A DNA stretch of 64,000 bases from Poritiphilus sp965212595 (GCA_965212595.1 CBDBVE010000007.1:620001-684000), one strand, 5' to 3'. Numbered from the stretch's first letter, positions 9,345-19,051 are shown. A program made the numbers and translations. The notes: generated by a model from the letters alone, not told the origin.

Positions 9345-10244
9345 TTATAGTCTTTCTGCTATTCTAAGTTTAGCGCTGCGTGCTCTGCTATTTCGCTCTA
9401 CTTCTGTAGTTGATGGCACTATTAAAGCTCCTACTTTTTTAAAAGGAACAGAGATGTTACCGTAAAAGTCCTTTTCAGCTTCTCCTTCAAATTTTCCGGC
9501 CCTGATAAATCTTTTCACCAGGCGATCTTCAAGTGAGTGATAACTAATGATGCTAAGCCTACCTCCCTTATTCATTAAATCAGGGGTTTGCATCAGGAAC
9601 TCTTTGATCACCTGCAACTCTTCATTTACTTCAATGCGAATGGCCTGGTAGATTTGTGCTAAAATTTTATTGCCCTTAAATTTTGGTAGAAAGCGCTGTA
9701 AAGCCTCCTTTAATTTAGCGGTAGTATCTATAGGTGTTTCTGTGCGTCGCTCTATCAACGTTCTTGCAATCGCATCTGCATTTTTCAATTCTCCGTATTG
9801 ATACAAGATCTTTCGCAGATGCTCGTGAGAATACGTATTAATCACATCTAGCGCCGTAACGCTATTTCTTTTGCTCATCCTCATATCAAGCGAAGCATCA
9901 AAGCGGGTAGAAAATCCCCGTTCTGCCTTATCGAATTGATGAGACGAGACTCCAAAATCTGCCAGTATACCATCAACTTTCAGAATGCCATAGAACTTTA
10001 AAAACCTCCTGATATATCTAAAATTTTCAGGAATGAATATGAACCTTTGGTCTTCAATTTTGTTCTTCGCTGCATCTTCATCTTGATCAAATGCAACTAA
10101 TTTGCCCTCAGGACCCAATCTCTTCAATATTTCTCTGGAATGACCTCCTCCTCCAAAGGTCACATCGACATAGACTCCATTTGCTTCAATATCAAGTCCG
10201 TCGACAGACTCAGTCAACAAAACAGGATCGTGATATTCACTCAT
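9345..10244 (-). CDS. rsmH: 16S rRNA (cytosine(1402)-N(4))-methyltransferase
   Basis: SAM-dependent methyltransferase that modifies C1402 in the 16S rRNA P site; formerly MraW. The 299-residue protein shows YHDPVLLTESVDGL at the start, the SAM-binding DVTFGGGGHSREIL, ADFGVSSHQFDKAERGFSTR, and the C-terminal ISYHSLEDRLVKRFI and NSRARSAKLRIAE, all hallmarks of RsmH. It overlaps mraZ by 8 bases, the standard arrangement at the head of dcw clusters. Confidence 0.97.
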   Translation of the reverse strand: MSEYHDPVLLTESVDGLDIEANGVYVDVTFGGGGHSREILKRLGPEGKLVAFDQDEDAAKNKIEDQRFIFIPENFRYIRRFLKFYGILKVDGILADFGVSSHQFDKAERGFSTRFDASLDMRMSKRNSVTALDVINTYSHEHLRKILYQYGELKNADAIARTLIERRTETPIDTTAKLKEALQRFLPKFKGNKILAQIYQAIRIEVNEELQVIKEFLMQTPDLMNKGGRLSIISYHSLEDRLVKRFIRAGKFEGEAEKDFYGNISVPFKKVGALIVPSTTEVERNSRARSAKLRIAERL

Positions 10245-10710
10245 CTTTACCGCTGTCGTCTTCGTCGCCTCCCATAACCTCTTCCGCCAAATCGGCGAAG
10301 TTCACTGCAGTTTCCTCAATGACACTTTCGTAACTTTCTTTGTCCCAGATTTCAATGATATTAATTGCCGAACTCAGCACTACTTCCTTAGTAATTCCGG
10401 CAATCGTCAATAAATTTTTAGGAATAAGCAAACGACCTGTTCCATCGATCTCAACAATCCTAACCCCCGCTGAAAATCTTCTGATAAAGTCATTATTCTT
10501 CTTCTTAAACCTGTTTTTCTTATTCATTTTCTGCATGAGCAAATCCCATTCATCCATTGGGTACAGCTCAAGACAGGGTTGAAAAACCGCTCTTTTAATG
10601 ACAAAGCCCTTGTTAAGAACAGGGGCCATTTGATTTTTAAGGGTAACCGGTATCATTACCCGTCCCTTTGCATCGGCTTTGCAATCGTATGTCCCTATAA
10701 AATTTATCAC
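10237..10710 (-). CDS. mraZ: Transcriptional regulator MraZ
   Basis: First gene of the division cluster, 157 residues. MraZ proteins are two tandem SpoVT/AbrB-like domains that form a ring and bind phased repeats in their own promoter. Here the first repeat reads YDCKADAKGRVMIPVTLKNQM and the second VEIDGTGRLLIPKNLLTIAGI, each with the DxxGRxxIP core. The acidic C-terminal tail (about 20 residues) is extra. Three 10-bp-spaced repeats lie about 50 bases upstream, so autoregulation of the cluster is likely. Confidence 0.95.
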   Translation of the reverse strand: MINFIGTYDCKADAKGRVMIPVTLKNQMAPVLNKGFVIKRAVFQPCLELYPMDEWDLLMQKMNKKNRFKKKNNDFIRRFSAGVRIVEIDGTGRLLIPKNLLTIAGITKEVVLSSAINIIEIWDKESYESVIEETAVNFADLAEEVMGGDEDDSGKDE

Positions 10711-10740
10711 CTATGATTGGCTGGTTCCTAATTATAAACT

Positions 10741-10784
10741 CAAATATAGAGAAAATATTACCACTATTTACCACAAATTACCAC
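10741..10784 (-). promoter_or_regulatory. dcw cluster promoter with three MraZ-box-like repeats
   Basis: Read on the minus strand, GTGGTAA occurs three times at an exact 10-bp period (plus-strand TTACCAC at 10758-10764, 10768-10774 and 10778-10784). It is followed by TATATTTG (10748 to 10741), which matches the Bacteroidetes -10 consensus TAnnTTTG, 31 bases before the mraZ ATG. In E. coli, MraZ binds TGGG-type repeats with the same 10-bp period; identification of these as MraZ sites is by analogy. Confidence 0.7.
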
Positions 10785-11275
10785 TTTGTTGATAAAAATT
10801 GAGATTTCAGCCGTTCTGAAGAAGTAAAACATGTTGTCTCAAAAAGCGATCTTTACACTAAAAAAGGGACGTTCCCTATTTGAAAAGAAACTTTGAGAAA
10901 TGACCATAAATGGCCTAGAACAAAGGTATAAGGTCTTGACTGCTATTAAGACAAAAATTCAGAAAAAATTAACCGCGCATCCTAATTCTGTTAAAATTCA
11001 AAATCTTTTGTATCGTCTTATCGGCTGAAACATCATTTATAGACCGATTGTTTACTTTAACTTTTTAGTTCATCCGAATCACCGAAGCTTAGGCAGTCCT
11101 GTCTTCTGATCGGAACATCTCAAATCAAAATAAAAGCTATTCAATGCAATTCAAATTCAGTTTAGGAGGATCACCAATATATTTGAATTTACCAACTAAA
11201 AATTGCGAGATACAAAGCATTCAGCCCATAGAAAAGACAGCTTGCTTTTGTTCCTAATAGAATACCAATATTGCT
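10785..11275. other. Intergenic region between divergent mraZ and surface-protein operon
   Basis: No convincing ORF in either direction. It is AT-rich and without long repeats. A TAnnTTTG match (TATATTTG, 11178-11185, plus strand) lies about 90 bases upstream of the 11276 gene and could be its -10 box, though no clear TTG element precedes it. The rest shows nothing I can name. Confidence 0.5.
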
Positions 11276-12007
11276 ATGAAACAAAGGAAAATTAGTTTGG
11301 TTTTTTGCGCTGTTCTATATAGCTATTTAACAGTTGCATCGGCACAGGCCGAAACCTCAAAAGGCCTATACCGCAATTTTGACGAATTCGTAGGTTTAGA
11401 GAACACCGTAGCCTATCAAGGGCAAGAATACCGTGATCCTTACCGCACTGTAAACGAGTTTCATAGATATTACAAAACAGATGAATTCTCTACAGGTAAG
11501 ATAATTTATCAGGATCAACCCTTTTTCGACCTACCCCTGCGGTACGATATTTTTGAAGATGAGCTTTTCTTAAAACTACAAGACAACTATGGCAGTAATC
11601 CTATAAGGTTATACAAGAACTATATAAAGGAGTTCTCTATATATGGAAAGCGCTTTGTAAGCATTGAAAGCAATACGACTTCTAATGACGTGGCCAGTGG
11701 GTTTTTTGAAGTTGTCCAGGAAAGTGAACGCTTTACTTTTTATCTAAAACCTAAAAAACAGATTTACAAAAGAACTAACAAAGAGAACCTGTATTACGAA
11801 TTTTTTCAGACCGGGAGCAGTTACTTGCTGCTCTACGACAATAAGCACTATTGGCTCAAAAATCATCACAGTCTAAAGAAAATTTTTCCTGAATTCAGAG
11901 CGCAAATTCAAGATTTTGCCAGAGCATCAAAAAGGCTTAGGCGCTCTAAACCTGATGAGTTTATAAGCCTACTGCTAAAAAAAATAAGCGCATGGTCTGC
12001 ATACTAA
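11276..12007 (+). CDS. Secreted protein of unknown function, first gene of a TonB-receptor operon
   Basis: I do not recognise a named family. The 243-residue protein has a Sec signal peptide (basic MKQRK, a hydrophobic core, and a probable cleavage after VASAQA), so the mature protein is periplasmic or surface exposed. It is rich in Tyr, Phe and charged residues, suggesting beta structure, and ends in a basic segment (RASKRLRRSKPDEF). There are no cysteines in the mature part. It overlaps the receptor gene by 16 bases and heads the operon, so it probably serves the same uptake or surface system. Confidence 0.75.
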   Translation: MKQRKISLVFCAVLYSYLTVASAQAETSKGLYRNFDEFVGLENTVAYQGQEYRDPYRTVNEFHRYYKTDEFSTGKIIYQDQPFFDLPLRYDIFEDELFLKLQDNYGSNPIRLYKNYIKEFSIYGKRFVSIESNTTSNDVASGFFEVVQESERFTFYLKPKKQIYKRTNKENLYYEFFQTGSSYLLLYDNKHYWLKNHHSLKKIFPEFRAQIQDFARASKRLRRSKPDEFISLLLKKISAWSAY

Positions 12008-14796
12008 TCCGCAAAATAAAAGTAGGTCCTCTTTGTGTTCTGCTACTTGCCCTGATGACGTCTACATCACTAATTTCTCAGGAGGGCCCGCCAAGAATAA
12101 GCTTGTCGTTTGACCGTATTTCAACTAAGGAAGTACTGAACCAACTAGAAGAGGCTTCCGGAATGCGCTTTTACTATCTGGAAGACTGGTTTGAAGATAA
12201 GCTTCACAGCGGCAACTATCTAGACCAAGCTCTGGAAACCATACTTGAAGACCTTTTTGGGAATTCGACAATTAATTTTTTTGTGCTTGATAAAAATTCA
12301 GTCATTTTATCCAGGAACAATGTCATATATGAGAAGATATCTGAAGCCTTTTATGTAAAAGATACCGTTTTAAATGATCCTCGGCCTCAGGAAATTATAG
12401 CCAGCAGAACTTCTCGACCCCAGTTTTATACCACCAGGCCACGGAGCGAAGATCAAAGCATAGTGGATGTCAAAATTGGCAAAGAAACCAAAACACAAAA
12501 AAACGCTGAATTTTCACTTCTGGGACGTGTCTTCGATGAAAAATCTGGAGAAGCCGTGCCCCAGGCAGCCCTGGTTATAGCAGATCTAAATACAGGAACT
12601 TCAACAGACAATTCTGGAAACTATGGGCTAAAACTGGCTCCTGGTTCTCATCTCCTTGAAGTGAGTGCCCTGGGCTTTGAAAAAAAAAGGTTTAGGGTTA
12701 TCATGTACAATGACGGTGTTCTGAATATTACCCTTCTTGAAAGTGTGGAGCAGTTAGACGAGGTAGTTCTTAGCGGGGAAGCAAACCGCAATGTAGAAGA
12801 GCCCCTGCTAGGGGTAACGCAAATTAAGGTCGAAGAAATAAAGACCATACCCCTGGTTTTAGGCGAAAGAGACCTCTTTAAAGCTGCAATTACCCTACCT
12901 GGAATAACAAATGCAGGTGAAGGCGCTGCTGGTTACAATGTTCGTGGTGGAAGAACAGATCAAAACCTGATCTTACTAGACAACGGAGTGATTTACAACC
13001 CAGCACACTTTTTTGGGCTATTCTCGGCAATTAACCCATTCACCACTTCTACAATAAATATTTACAAAGGTAGTATCCCAGCTCAATACGGCGGTAGGCT
13101 CTCCTCTGTCTTCGACATTCAAACCAAAAACGCCAACACCGGGCAATTCGCTGGAGAAGGATCTATTGGCCCGGTAACCGGTAACCTGATGTTAGAAGGT
13201 CCTATTGTAAAGGACAAGGCCGGCATACTGGTTGGTGCCAGGGCAAGCTACTCTGATTGGATTCTGCGATCACTGGATAATGAATCTCTAAAAAACAGCC
13301 AGGCTTCATTCTTTGATCTTATGGCTAAGTACAATCATCAAATTAATGAACGCAATGATTTGGCAGCAACCGCCTATTATAGTGATGATGCCTTTAGTAT
13401 AACTTCAGACTCGCTTTTTAAGTTCAACAACAGACTGCTAACACTAAAATGGAATCATCAATTCAACAAGAAAAACACCCTTAGCCTTGGATTGTACAAT
13501 AGCAACTACGATTTCAATATTGAATTTGAAGGTGACGCTGATCGGAACTTCGACCTAAATTATCGCATTGATGAAACGGCCCTTAGATTGCAGCTTAAAT
13601 ACCTGCATAATGTGAAGACAACTTTAAACTACGGTCTAGTTAGTAAATTGTATTCAGTAAATCCGGGAAGCATTACGCCCACTGGAGCATCTATTGTTTC
13701 CCCGCTGGAGATACCCAAAGAGAGAGGATTGGAATCTGCAGCATATGCGTCATTAGACTTTGATATAAGCAAAAAATTATCCTTAAGCACCGGCTTTCGC
13801 TATTCATTATTTGCAGCTCTTGGGCCTTCTATCCAGCGTATTTACACTGAAGGGCTACCAAGGAATGCGACCACCTTGGCAGAAACGCGTGATTTTGAAA
13901 GCAATGAAGTGATCAAAACATATAATGGTCTGGAAAGCAGACTTTCTGCAAGGTATTTTATCCTTCCTGATTTTTCCATAAAAGCAGGTTATAACACAAC
14001 CTACCAGTATGTACACACCTTATCCAACAATACCACAGCCTCGCCAACCGATACCTGGAAACTCACAGATGCAAACATAAGACCTCAGCAAGCCATACAA
14101 TATTCGGTTGGACTCTATAAGAACTTTGAAGACAATATGTATGAACTGAGTTTGGAGGGTTACTATAAAGACACTGAAGATATTCTTGACTACAAGGTAG
14201 GCGCCCAATTGTTACTAAATGAAACCGTTGAGACAGAGATTATTCAAGGTAAAGGACGGGCTTACGGGCTGGAAGTGCTACTAAAAAAAAACCGCGGGAA
14301 ACTCAACGGCTGGCTGGGCTATACCTATTCACGTGCCGAACTTCGGTTCGATGGAAATTTTCTTGAGGAACGAATAAATAACGGCAACTTCTTTCCGGCC
14401 AATTTTGACAAACCGCACGATATAAGTCTTGTTGCCAACTACAAAATGACCAAACGATTTAGTTTCTCTACCAACTTCAGTTATCAGACCGGCCGGCCCA
14501 TTACTTTTCCGGCTGGCAATGTAACTTTTGGTAGTTCTGACTTTGTATTCTTTAGTAATAGAAATGCTTTTCGTATTCCTGATTATTACAGGCTCGACTT
14601 GAGTTTTAATGTAGAAGGGAACCATAAAATTAAGAAGCTAGCTCATAGTTTCTGGAATTTTTCTATCTATAATGTCTTAGGTAGAAACAATCCCTACTCT
14701 GTTTTTTTTATCACCGAAAATGGTGAAGTTAAAGCATTAAAGAATTCTATTTTTGCCATCCCCATACCCACTATAACCTATAATTTCAAGTTTTGA
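11992..14796 (+). CDS. TonB-dependent outer membrane receptor with STN and carboxypeptidase-like N-terminal domains
   Basis: Outer membrane receptor of 934 residues. After a signal peptide (hydrophobic LCVLLLALMTSTSL) comes an STN domain (about residues 35-110, ISLSFDRISTKEVLNQLE), which often passes signals to an anti-sigma factor. Next is a CarboxypepD-regulatory-like beta-sandwich (about 175-255, GRVFDEKSGEAVPQAAL), then the plug (GYNVRGGRTDQNLILLDNG) and a beta-barrel ending in aromatic-rich ITYNFKF. It is not a SusC, since no SusD follows; instead two DUF4249 proteins do, a recurrent Bacteroidota pairing with unknown substrate. Its stop overlaps the next start (TTGA). Confidence 0.9.
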   Translation: MVCILIRKIKVGPLCVLLLALMTSTSLISQEGPPRISLSFDRISTKEVLNQLEEASGMRFYYLEDWFEDKLHSGNYLDQALETILEDLFGNSTINFFVLDKNSVILSRNNVIYEKISEAFYVKDTVLNDPRPQEIIASRTSRPQFYTTRPRSEDQSIVDVKIGKETKTQKNAEFSLLGRVFDEKSGEAVPQAALVIADLNTGTSTDNSGNYGLKLAPGSHLLEVSALGFEKKRFRVIMYNDGVLNITLLESVEQLDEVVLSGEANRNVEEPLLGVTQIKVEEIKTIPLVLGERDLFKAAITLPGITNAGEGAAGYNVRGGRTDQNLILLDNGVIYNPAHFFGLFSAINPFTTSTINIYKGSIPAQYGGRLSSVFDIQTKNANTGQFAGEGSIGPVTGNLMLEGPIVKDKAGILVGARASYSDWILRSLDNESLKNSQASFFDLMAKYNHQINERNDLAATAYYSDDAFSITSDSLFKFNNRLLTLKWNHQFNKKNTLSLGLYNSNYDFNIEFEGDADRNFDLNYRIDETALRLQLKYLHNVKTTLNYGLVSKLYSVNPGSITPTGASIVSPLEIPKERGLESAAYASLDFDISKKLSLSTGFRYSLFAALGPSIQRIYTEGLPRNATTLAETRDFESNEVIKTYNGLESRLSARYFILPDFSIKAGYNTTYQYVHTLSNNTTASPTDTWKLTDANIRPQQAIQYSVGLYKNFEDNMYELSLEGYYKDTEDILDYKVGAQLLLNETVETEIIQGKGRAYGLEVLLKKNRGKLNGWLGYTYSRAELRFDGNFLEERINNGNFFPANFDKPHDISLVANYKMTKRFSFSTNFSYQTGRPITFPAGNVTFGSSDFVFFSNRNAFRIPDYYRLDLSFNVEGNHKIKKLAHSFWNFSIYNVLGRNNPYSVFFITENGEVKALKNSIFAIPIPTITYNFKF

Positions 14797-16049
14797 GAAG
14801 AGCATCTGTTTCATATCATCTTAAAATATTTGTAAGAATATCATCCTTGATTGGCGTATTGGTAATAACGCAGTTCTGTACAGAACCTTTTCTAGCCCGG
14901 ACGAATACGTTTGAAGACATCCTTGTAGTAAGTGCTACAATAACGGACGAACTAAAGACACAAGAAATCTTTCTAAGCAGGAGCTTTAGGTTTGAAGATG
15001 AAGAGCGTTTTCCGGAAAGTCGTGCTCAGGTAGTCGTAGCGGAAGAAGGAGGGCAGACCTTCAATTTTATCGAGGAGACTGCCGGGACATATCGTTCGCA
15101 ACAGCCTTTCAAAGTAGTTGCTGGACGTTCTTATCAGTTAACAATTCTTACCGAAGATGGTGTTACTTATCAGTCAAACCCGGTAAAAGCGCCGCAGCCT
15201 ACTAAAATTGACGCGGTCTATGCTGAGAGGATTACGAATGATTTTGGCGAAAACGGTATGGCCATTTTTGTAGATAGTTTTGATCCTGAAGGTAGTTCCC
15301 AATTTTACCGTTACGAGTACGAAGAAACTTATAAAATTATTGCCCCAGACTGGAACCCATTTGCCTTAATTCCCACAGGGAATGAGTTTCCTTCGACTGA
15401 TTTAACAAATGTGTGCAATGTGGATCTAGGGGCAAGGACCACCGAAGAACGGGTATGCTTTGCTTCGGCATCTTCAAATGATATCATTTCAACCAACACC
15501 TCCTCCTTATCAGAGGATAGGGTTTCACGTTTCATGGTGCGTTTTATAGAAAGCGACAATTATATTATTTCGCACAGATACAGCATTTTAGTGAGGCAGT
15601 ATGTACAATCGTTTGAGGCCAGTTCTTTTTATGAAACACTTAAAACCTTTGCAGAATCTGAGAGTGTATTTTCAGAGAATCAACCTGGGTTCTTACAAGG
15701 AAATATTCATTCCGAAGATACATCTCAACAGGGGGTTTTCGGTTTTTTCGATGTTAGCAGCGTAACCACAAAGCGCTTCTTTTTTAATTACGATGCCTTC
15801 TACCCGGATGAAAAATTACCACCCTACCCTTTCAAATGTTCGCGATCAGCCCCATTAATTAGAGAAGGTCTTGGAGGACATGAGTTTGCTTGTCGGTTAT
15901 TGACCCTGGTAAACCGAAATCAGGTTCGCTTTGTAGCCGAGAACGAAGGCGTTTTTCCTATGGGAGGACCCTATATCGTAGTAGACAGAGTCTGTGGAGA
16001 TTGTACTGCTCTGGGTAAGGCCGAAGTGCCAGAATTCTGGATCGAATAA
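14793..16049 (+). CDS. DUF4249-family outer-membrane-associated protein, copy 1
   Basis: Predicted 418-residue exported protein of the DUF4249 family, whose members sit next to TonB receptors in Bacteroidota and are thought to be surface partners. The only workable start is a TTG overlapping the receptor stop (TTGA), implying translational coupling. A hydrophobic N-terminus leads to a cysteine (ITQFC) that may be lipidated, although this is not a textbook lipobox. The family core is visible: VVSATITDELKTQEIFLSRSF, FKVVAGRSYQL, and the C-terminal VCGDCTALG followed by PEFWIE. It is clearly a tandem paralogue of the next gene. Confidence 0.85.
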   Translation: MRRASVSYHLKIFVRISSLIGVLVITQFCTEPFLARTNTFEDILVVSATITDELKTQEIFLSRSFRFEDEERFPESRAQVVVAEEGGQTFNFIEETAGTYRSQQPFKVVAGRSYQLTILTEDGVTYQSNPVKAPQPTKIDAVYAERITNDFGENGMAIFVDSFDPEGSSQFYRYEYEETYKIIAPDWNPFALIPTGNEFPSTDLTNVCNVDLGARTTEERVCFASASSNDIISTNTSSLSEDRVSRFMVRFIESDNYIISHRYSILVRQYVQSFEASSFYETLKTFAESESVFSENQPGFLQGNIHSEDTSQQGVFGFFDVSSVTTKRFFFNYDAFYPDEKLPPYPFKCSRSAPLIREGLGGHEFACRLLTLVNRNQVRFVAENEGVFPMGGPYIVVDRVCGDCTALGKAEVPEFWIE

Positions 16050-16057
16050 TTCTACCT

Positions 16058-17269
16058 ATGTCAAAGCCTGCTTTCAATATATTCTTACGCGTATTTAAAG
16101 GATTCATTATTGCCTTCCTGCTTCATTTGCCACAGTCCTGTATAGAATCTTTTACGCCCGCCACCGAAACATTTGAGGACATTCTATCTGTGAGTGCTAC
16201 AATAACAGACGAACTTAAGATCCAGGAAATCTTTTTAAGCAGGAGCTTCAGGTTTGAAGACGAAAATAGCATTCCGGCTCGGAATGCCGATGTTGAGGTC
16301 GTAGATGAAACAAGGCAGGTATTTTCCTTTTCTGAAACAGATCCTGGCCGGTATAGATCAGATCAAACCTTTCGGGCAATAGCCGGGATGAGGTACCAAC
16401 TCAATATAGCATTATCCAGTGGTGAAAAATTCAGTTCAGAAAGCGTAATAACGCCTCAGCCATCCAAGCTGGATGCTATCCATGCCAAAAGAATTACTAA
16501 CGCATTCGGACAGAATGGAATGGGCATTTTTGCAAATAGTTTTGACCTAAATGGCGCTTCCCGTTTCTACAGATACGAATACGAAGAAACCTATAAAATT
16601 ATAGCGCCCAGATGGAATCCGTTCGCATTGATTCCCGGAGAGGGCTGTGAGGTTACCCTTGGAGCCAGAATGACTGAAGAACGTATTTGTTACAATACAG
16701 ACCTTTCGCGTTCTATTATTGTAACAAAGACTGATGGCCTCTCTGAAGACCGTGTGTCAGACTTTATGGTGCGCTTTATCCGATCAGACAACTATATTAT
16801 CTCACACCGGTATAGTATATTGGTTAGGCAATTTGTGCAGACCCTTGAGGCAAATTCTTTTTACACCTCTCTAAAGGAGTTTTCAGAATCGGAAAGTCCC
16901 TTTTCCGAAAACCAACTGGGGTTTTTAAATGGAAACATCAGCCCAACAAACACGCAGGGCACAAAGGTCTTTGGTTTGTTTGAAGTATGCAGTGTAAGTG
17001 AAAAACGAATTTTTTTCAATTATGATAATTTTTATCCGGATGAAGCCCTACCACCTTTTGCAGATCCATGCTCCAGATCAGCTCCTCCTCTAACCAATAG
17101 GGTTGGAGCATGTGTTTTAAAACCATTGGTGGAAGCCAATCTCATAAGGTTCGATACTGAAAATGACAATATATTCCCCATGGAAGGGCCTTTTGTGGTT
17201 GTATCAAGAGTGTGTGGTGATTGCACAGCACTGGGAGAAACTGAAATACCGGAATTCTGGATTGAATAA
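16058..17269 (+). CDS. DUF4249-family outer-membrane-associated protein, copy 2
   Basis: Tandem paralogue (403 residues) of the preceding gene. Long stretches are near identical, for example SATITDELK, EIFLSRSFRFEDE, RYEYEETYKIIAP, DNYIISHRYSILVRQ, and the ending VCGDCTALG...PEFWIE. The variable parts are the N-terminal third, a loop around residue 200 and the cysteine-containing region near 340, the places where ligand specificity could differ. The N-terminal hydrophobic segment ends at LPQSC, a plausible lipid attachment cysteine. It follows after 8 bases in the same operon. Confidence 0.85.
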   Translation: MSKPAFNIFLRVFKGFIIAFLLHLPQSCIESFTPATETFEDILSVSATITDELKIQEIFLSRSFRFEDENSIPARNADVEVVDETRQVFSFSETDPGRYRSDQTFRAIAGMRYQLNIALSSGEKFSSESVITPQPSKLDAIHAKRITNAFGQNGMGIFANSFDLNGASRFYRYEYEETYKIIAPRWNPFALIPGEGCEVTLGARMTEERICYNTDLSRSIIVTKTDGLSEDRVSDFMVRFIRSDNYIISHRYSILVRQFVQTLEANSFYTSLKEFSESESPFSENQLGFLNGNISPTNTQGTKVFGLFEVCSVSEKRIFFNYDNFYPDEALPPFADPCSRSAPPLTNRVGACVLKPLVEANLIRFDTENDNIFPMEGPFVVVSRVCGDCTALGETEIPEFWIE

Positions 17270-17278
17270 TTAATACTT

Positions 17279-19051
17279 ATGAAAAAATCAATTTTTACCA
17301 TCGTTCTATTATTGGCATTAGCAAGTGCAAAAGCTAAAGATCCACATGAATTTACAATAACTGAGGGTGATACACCTGTCGCGGCTGAACGTATTTTTAT
17401 TCACTTTAATTCTAGCTTTCTCCTGGTAGGAGAATCTTTAATGTATAGCCTTTATTGTTTTGAAAACGATAAAAACAAATTCAGCAAGCTAAGCAAGATT
17501 GCCTATGTGGAATTCATTAACAGCGATCTTCAGGTGGTATTCAAGCATAAGATTGCCTTAGAGAATGGAAGGGGCTATAGCGACTTTAAATTACCATCTA
17601 GTGTGCGTTCCGGCAACTACAAATTAGTGGGTTATACCAAACTCATACAGCAGCATTATCCAAGCGGTGTCTTTATAGCAGATCTTTTTGTTCTTAATCC
17701 ATATGAAAACCCCTTTGATCCCAGGCGAGTGGTCCTTAAGAAAGAATCAAAACCCCAGGCTTCACCTTTAGATTTTGTAAATAAATATAAGACTTCAGCC
17801 CTGATGACGCCATTACGGATGCAACTTAGTAATACCCAAATCTCAACTCGCGAAAAGTTAAAAATACAACTAAGTGGCAATGACAATGATAAGCCTGGGG
17901 GGACCTATTCGATCTCTGTGCGGAGGCTAGATAGTTTAGCAGGTCCGGAGGCCCAGAATACCCTTAATTTTAACAACGCGATTTCTAAGGGTTCAACCTT
18001 GAAAACATCCGAAAAAGCAAGGGCTCATCTCCTCGATCTTAGGGGAGATCTTATCGAGGGAAGAATTGTCTCGCTTAAAAACAAAACCAAGGTAGAAAAT
18101 GAAAAAGTAGCCTTATCGCTACCTGGAAAGGATTTTTATTTTAATCTGGCCAGTACGGACAATCAAGGTAAGTTCTATTTGACCATAGATAGTGAAAATA
18201 GGAGTGAAAATGCCTTTATTCAAATTTTGGGAAGGTCTGCTAGCGACTTTGAAATTCAACTAATCGGAAACGTTGGCTGGCAGTTGCAGGCCCACGAGTT
18301 CAGGACCATAGAGTTAGGAATCGGACTGCGAAATCTTATTGAAAGGAGAAGTGTTTATAACCAGATAGAAAATGCTTTTGCAGAGGTTAAAGCAGACAGT
18401 ATTTACATTTCAGAAGATATTAAACCCTTCTACAGAAATCTACAACGCCAGTACGTTTTAGACGATTACACCAGATTCAACACTGTAAAAGAAACTATGG
18501 TGGAGATCATTGATGACGTCTGGATTCAGAACCAGGCAGACGGATCTGCATTTTTCAAAGTACGAGAGGCTGATTTTACCAGGGTGAGCCCTTTTCTACC
18601 TCTTGTCTTTATAGATGGGCTTTTCTTAGCGAAGCAAGAGCAGTTTTTATCTTATCCTTCCAACGAAATAGTTAGTATTGGCTTTTCAAGAGACAAGTTT
18701 AGGTTTGGGTCTCATATTTTTCAAGGAATATTGTCTATCGCAACAGAGAAAGGTGATTATTACCAAAATTTTGTTGGCAGTGAACTGACTAAGATTCGTC
18801 TATTCAGGCCACAATCAAAAAAGCGGTATTATCAACCAGATTATTCAGAGGAAAACTCCGAATATTCTATTCCAGATTTCAGACAACAACTATTATGGCT
18901 ACCAGAATTGAAGTTCACCTCAGCTAAAAGTAATTTGCATTTCTATACCTCTGACAATCCGGGGGAGTACGAAATTGTGGTACAAGGCTTTACCAGTGAC
19001 GGCCAAGCAGTTTATCTTCGTGAAACTTTCGAAATTATTTCAGATAGATGA
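17279..19051 (+). CDS. Large exported protein of unknown function, last gene of the TonB-receptor/DUF4249 operon
   Basis: Protein of 590 residues with a clear signal peptide (MKKSIFTIVLLLALASAKAK). The region after it (FIHFNSSFLLVGESLMYSLYCFEN, then SGNYKLVGYTKLIQ) resembles the macroglobulin-type beta-sandwich found in large surface proteins of Bacteroidota. The middle and end (FNLASTDNQGKFYLTI, IDGLFLAKQEQFLSYPSNEI) look like further beta domains. No catalytic motif is visible. It starts 9 bases after the second DUF4249 gene and closes the operon. A role as a secreted partner of the receptor is inferred from position only. Confidence 0.75.
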   Translation: MKKSIFTIVLLLALASAKAKDPHEFTITEGDTPVAAERIFIHFNSSFLLVGESLMYSLYCFENDKNKFSKLSKIAYVEFINSDLQVVFKHKIALENGRGYSDFKLPSSVRSGNYKLVGYTKLIQQHYPSGVFIADLFVLNPYENPFDPRRVVLKKESKPQASPLDFVNKYKTSALMTPLRMQLSNTQISTREKLKIQLSGNDNDKPGGTYSISVRRLDSLAGPEAQNTLNFNNAISKGSTLKTSEKARAHLLDLRGDLIEGRIVSLKNKTKVENEKVALSLPGKDFYFNLASTDNQGKFYLTIDSENRSENAFIQILGRSASDFEIQLIGNVGWQLQAHEFRTIELGIGLRNLIERRSVYNQIENAFAEVKADSIYISEDIKPFYRNLQRQYVLDDYTRFNTVKETMVEIIDDVWIQNQADGSAFFKVREADFTRVSPFLPLVFIDGLFLAKQEQFLSYPSNEIVSIGFSRDKFRFGSHIFQGILSIATEKGDYYQNFVGSELTKIRLFRPQSKKRYYQPDYSEENSEYSIPDFRQQLLWLPELKFTSAKSNLHFYTSDNPGEYEIVVQGFTSDGQAVYLRETFEIISDR

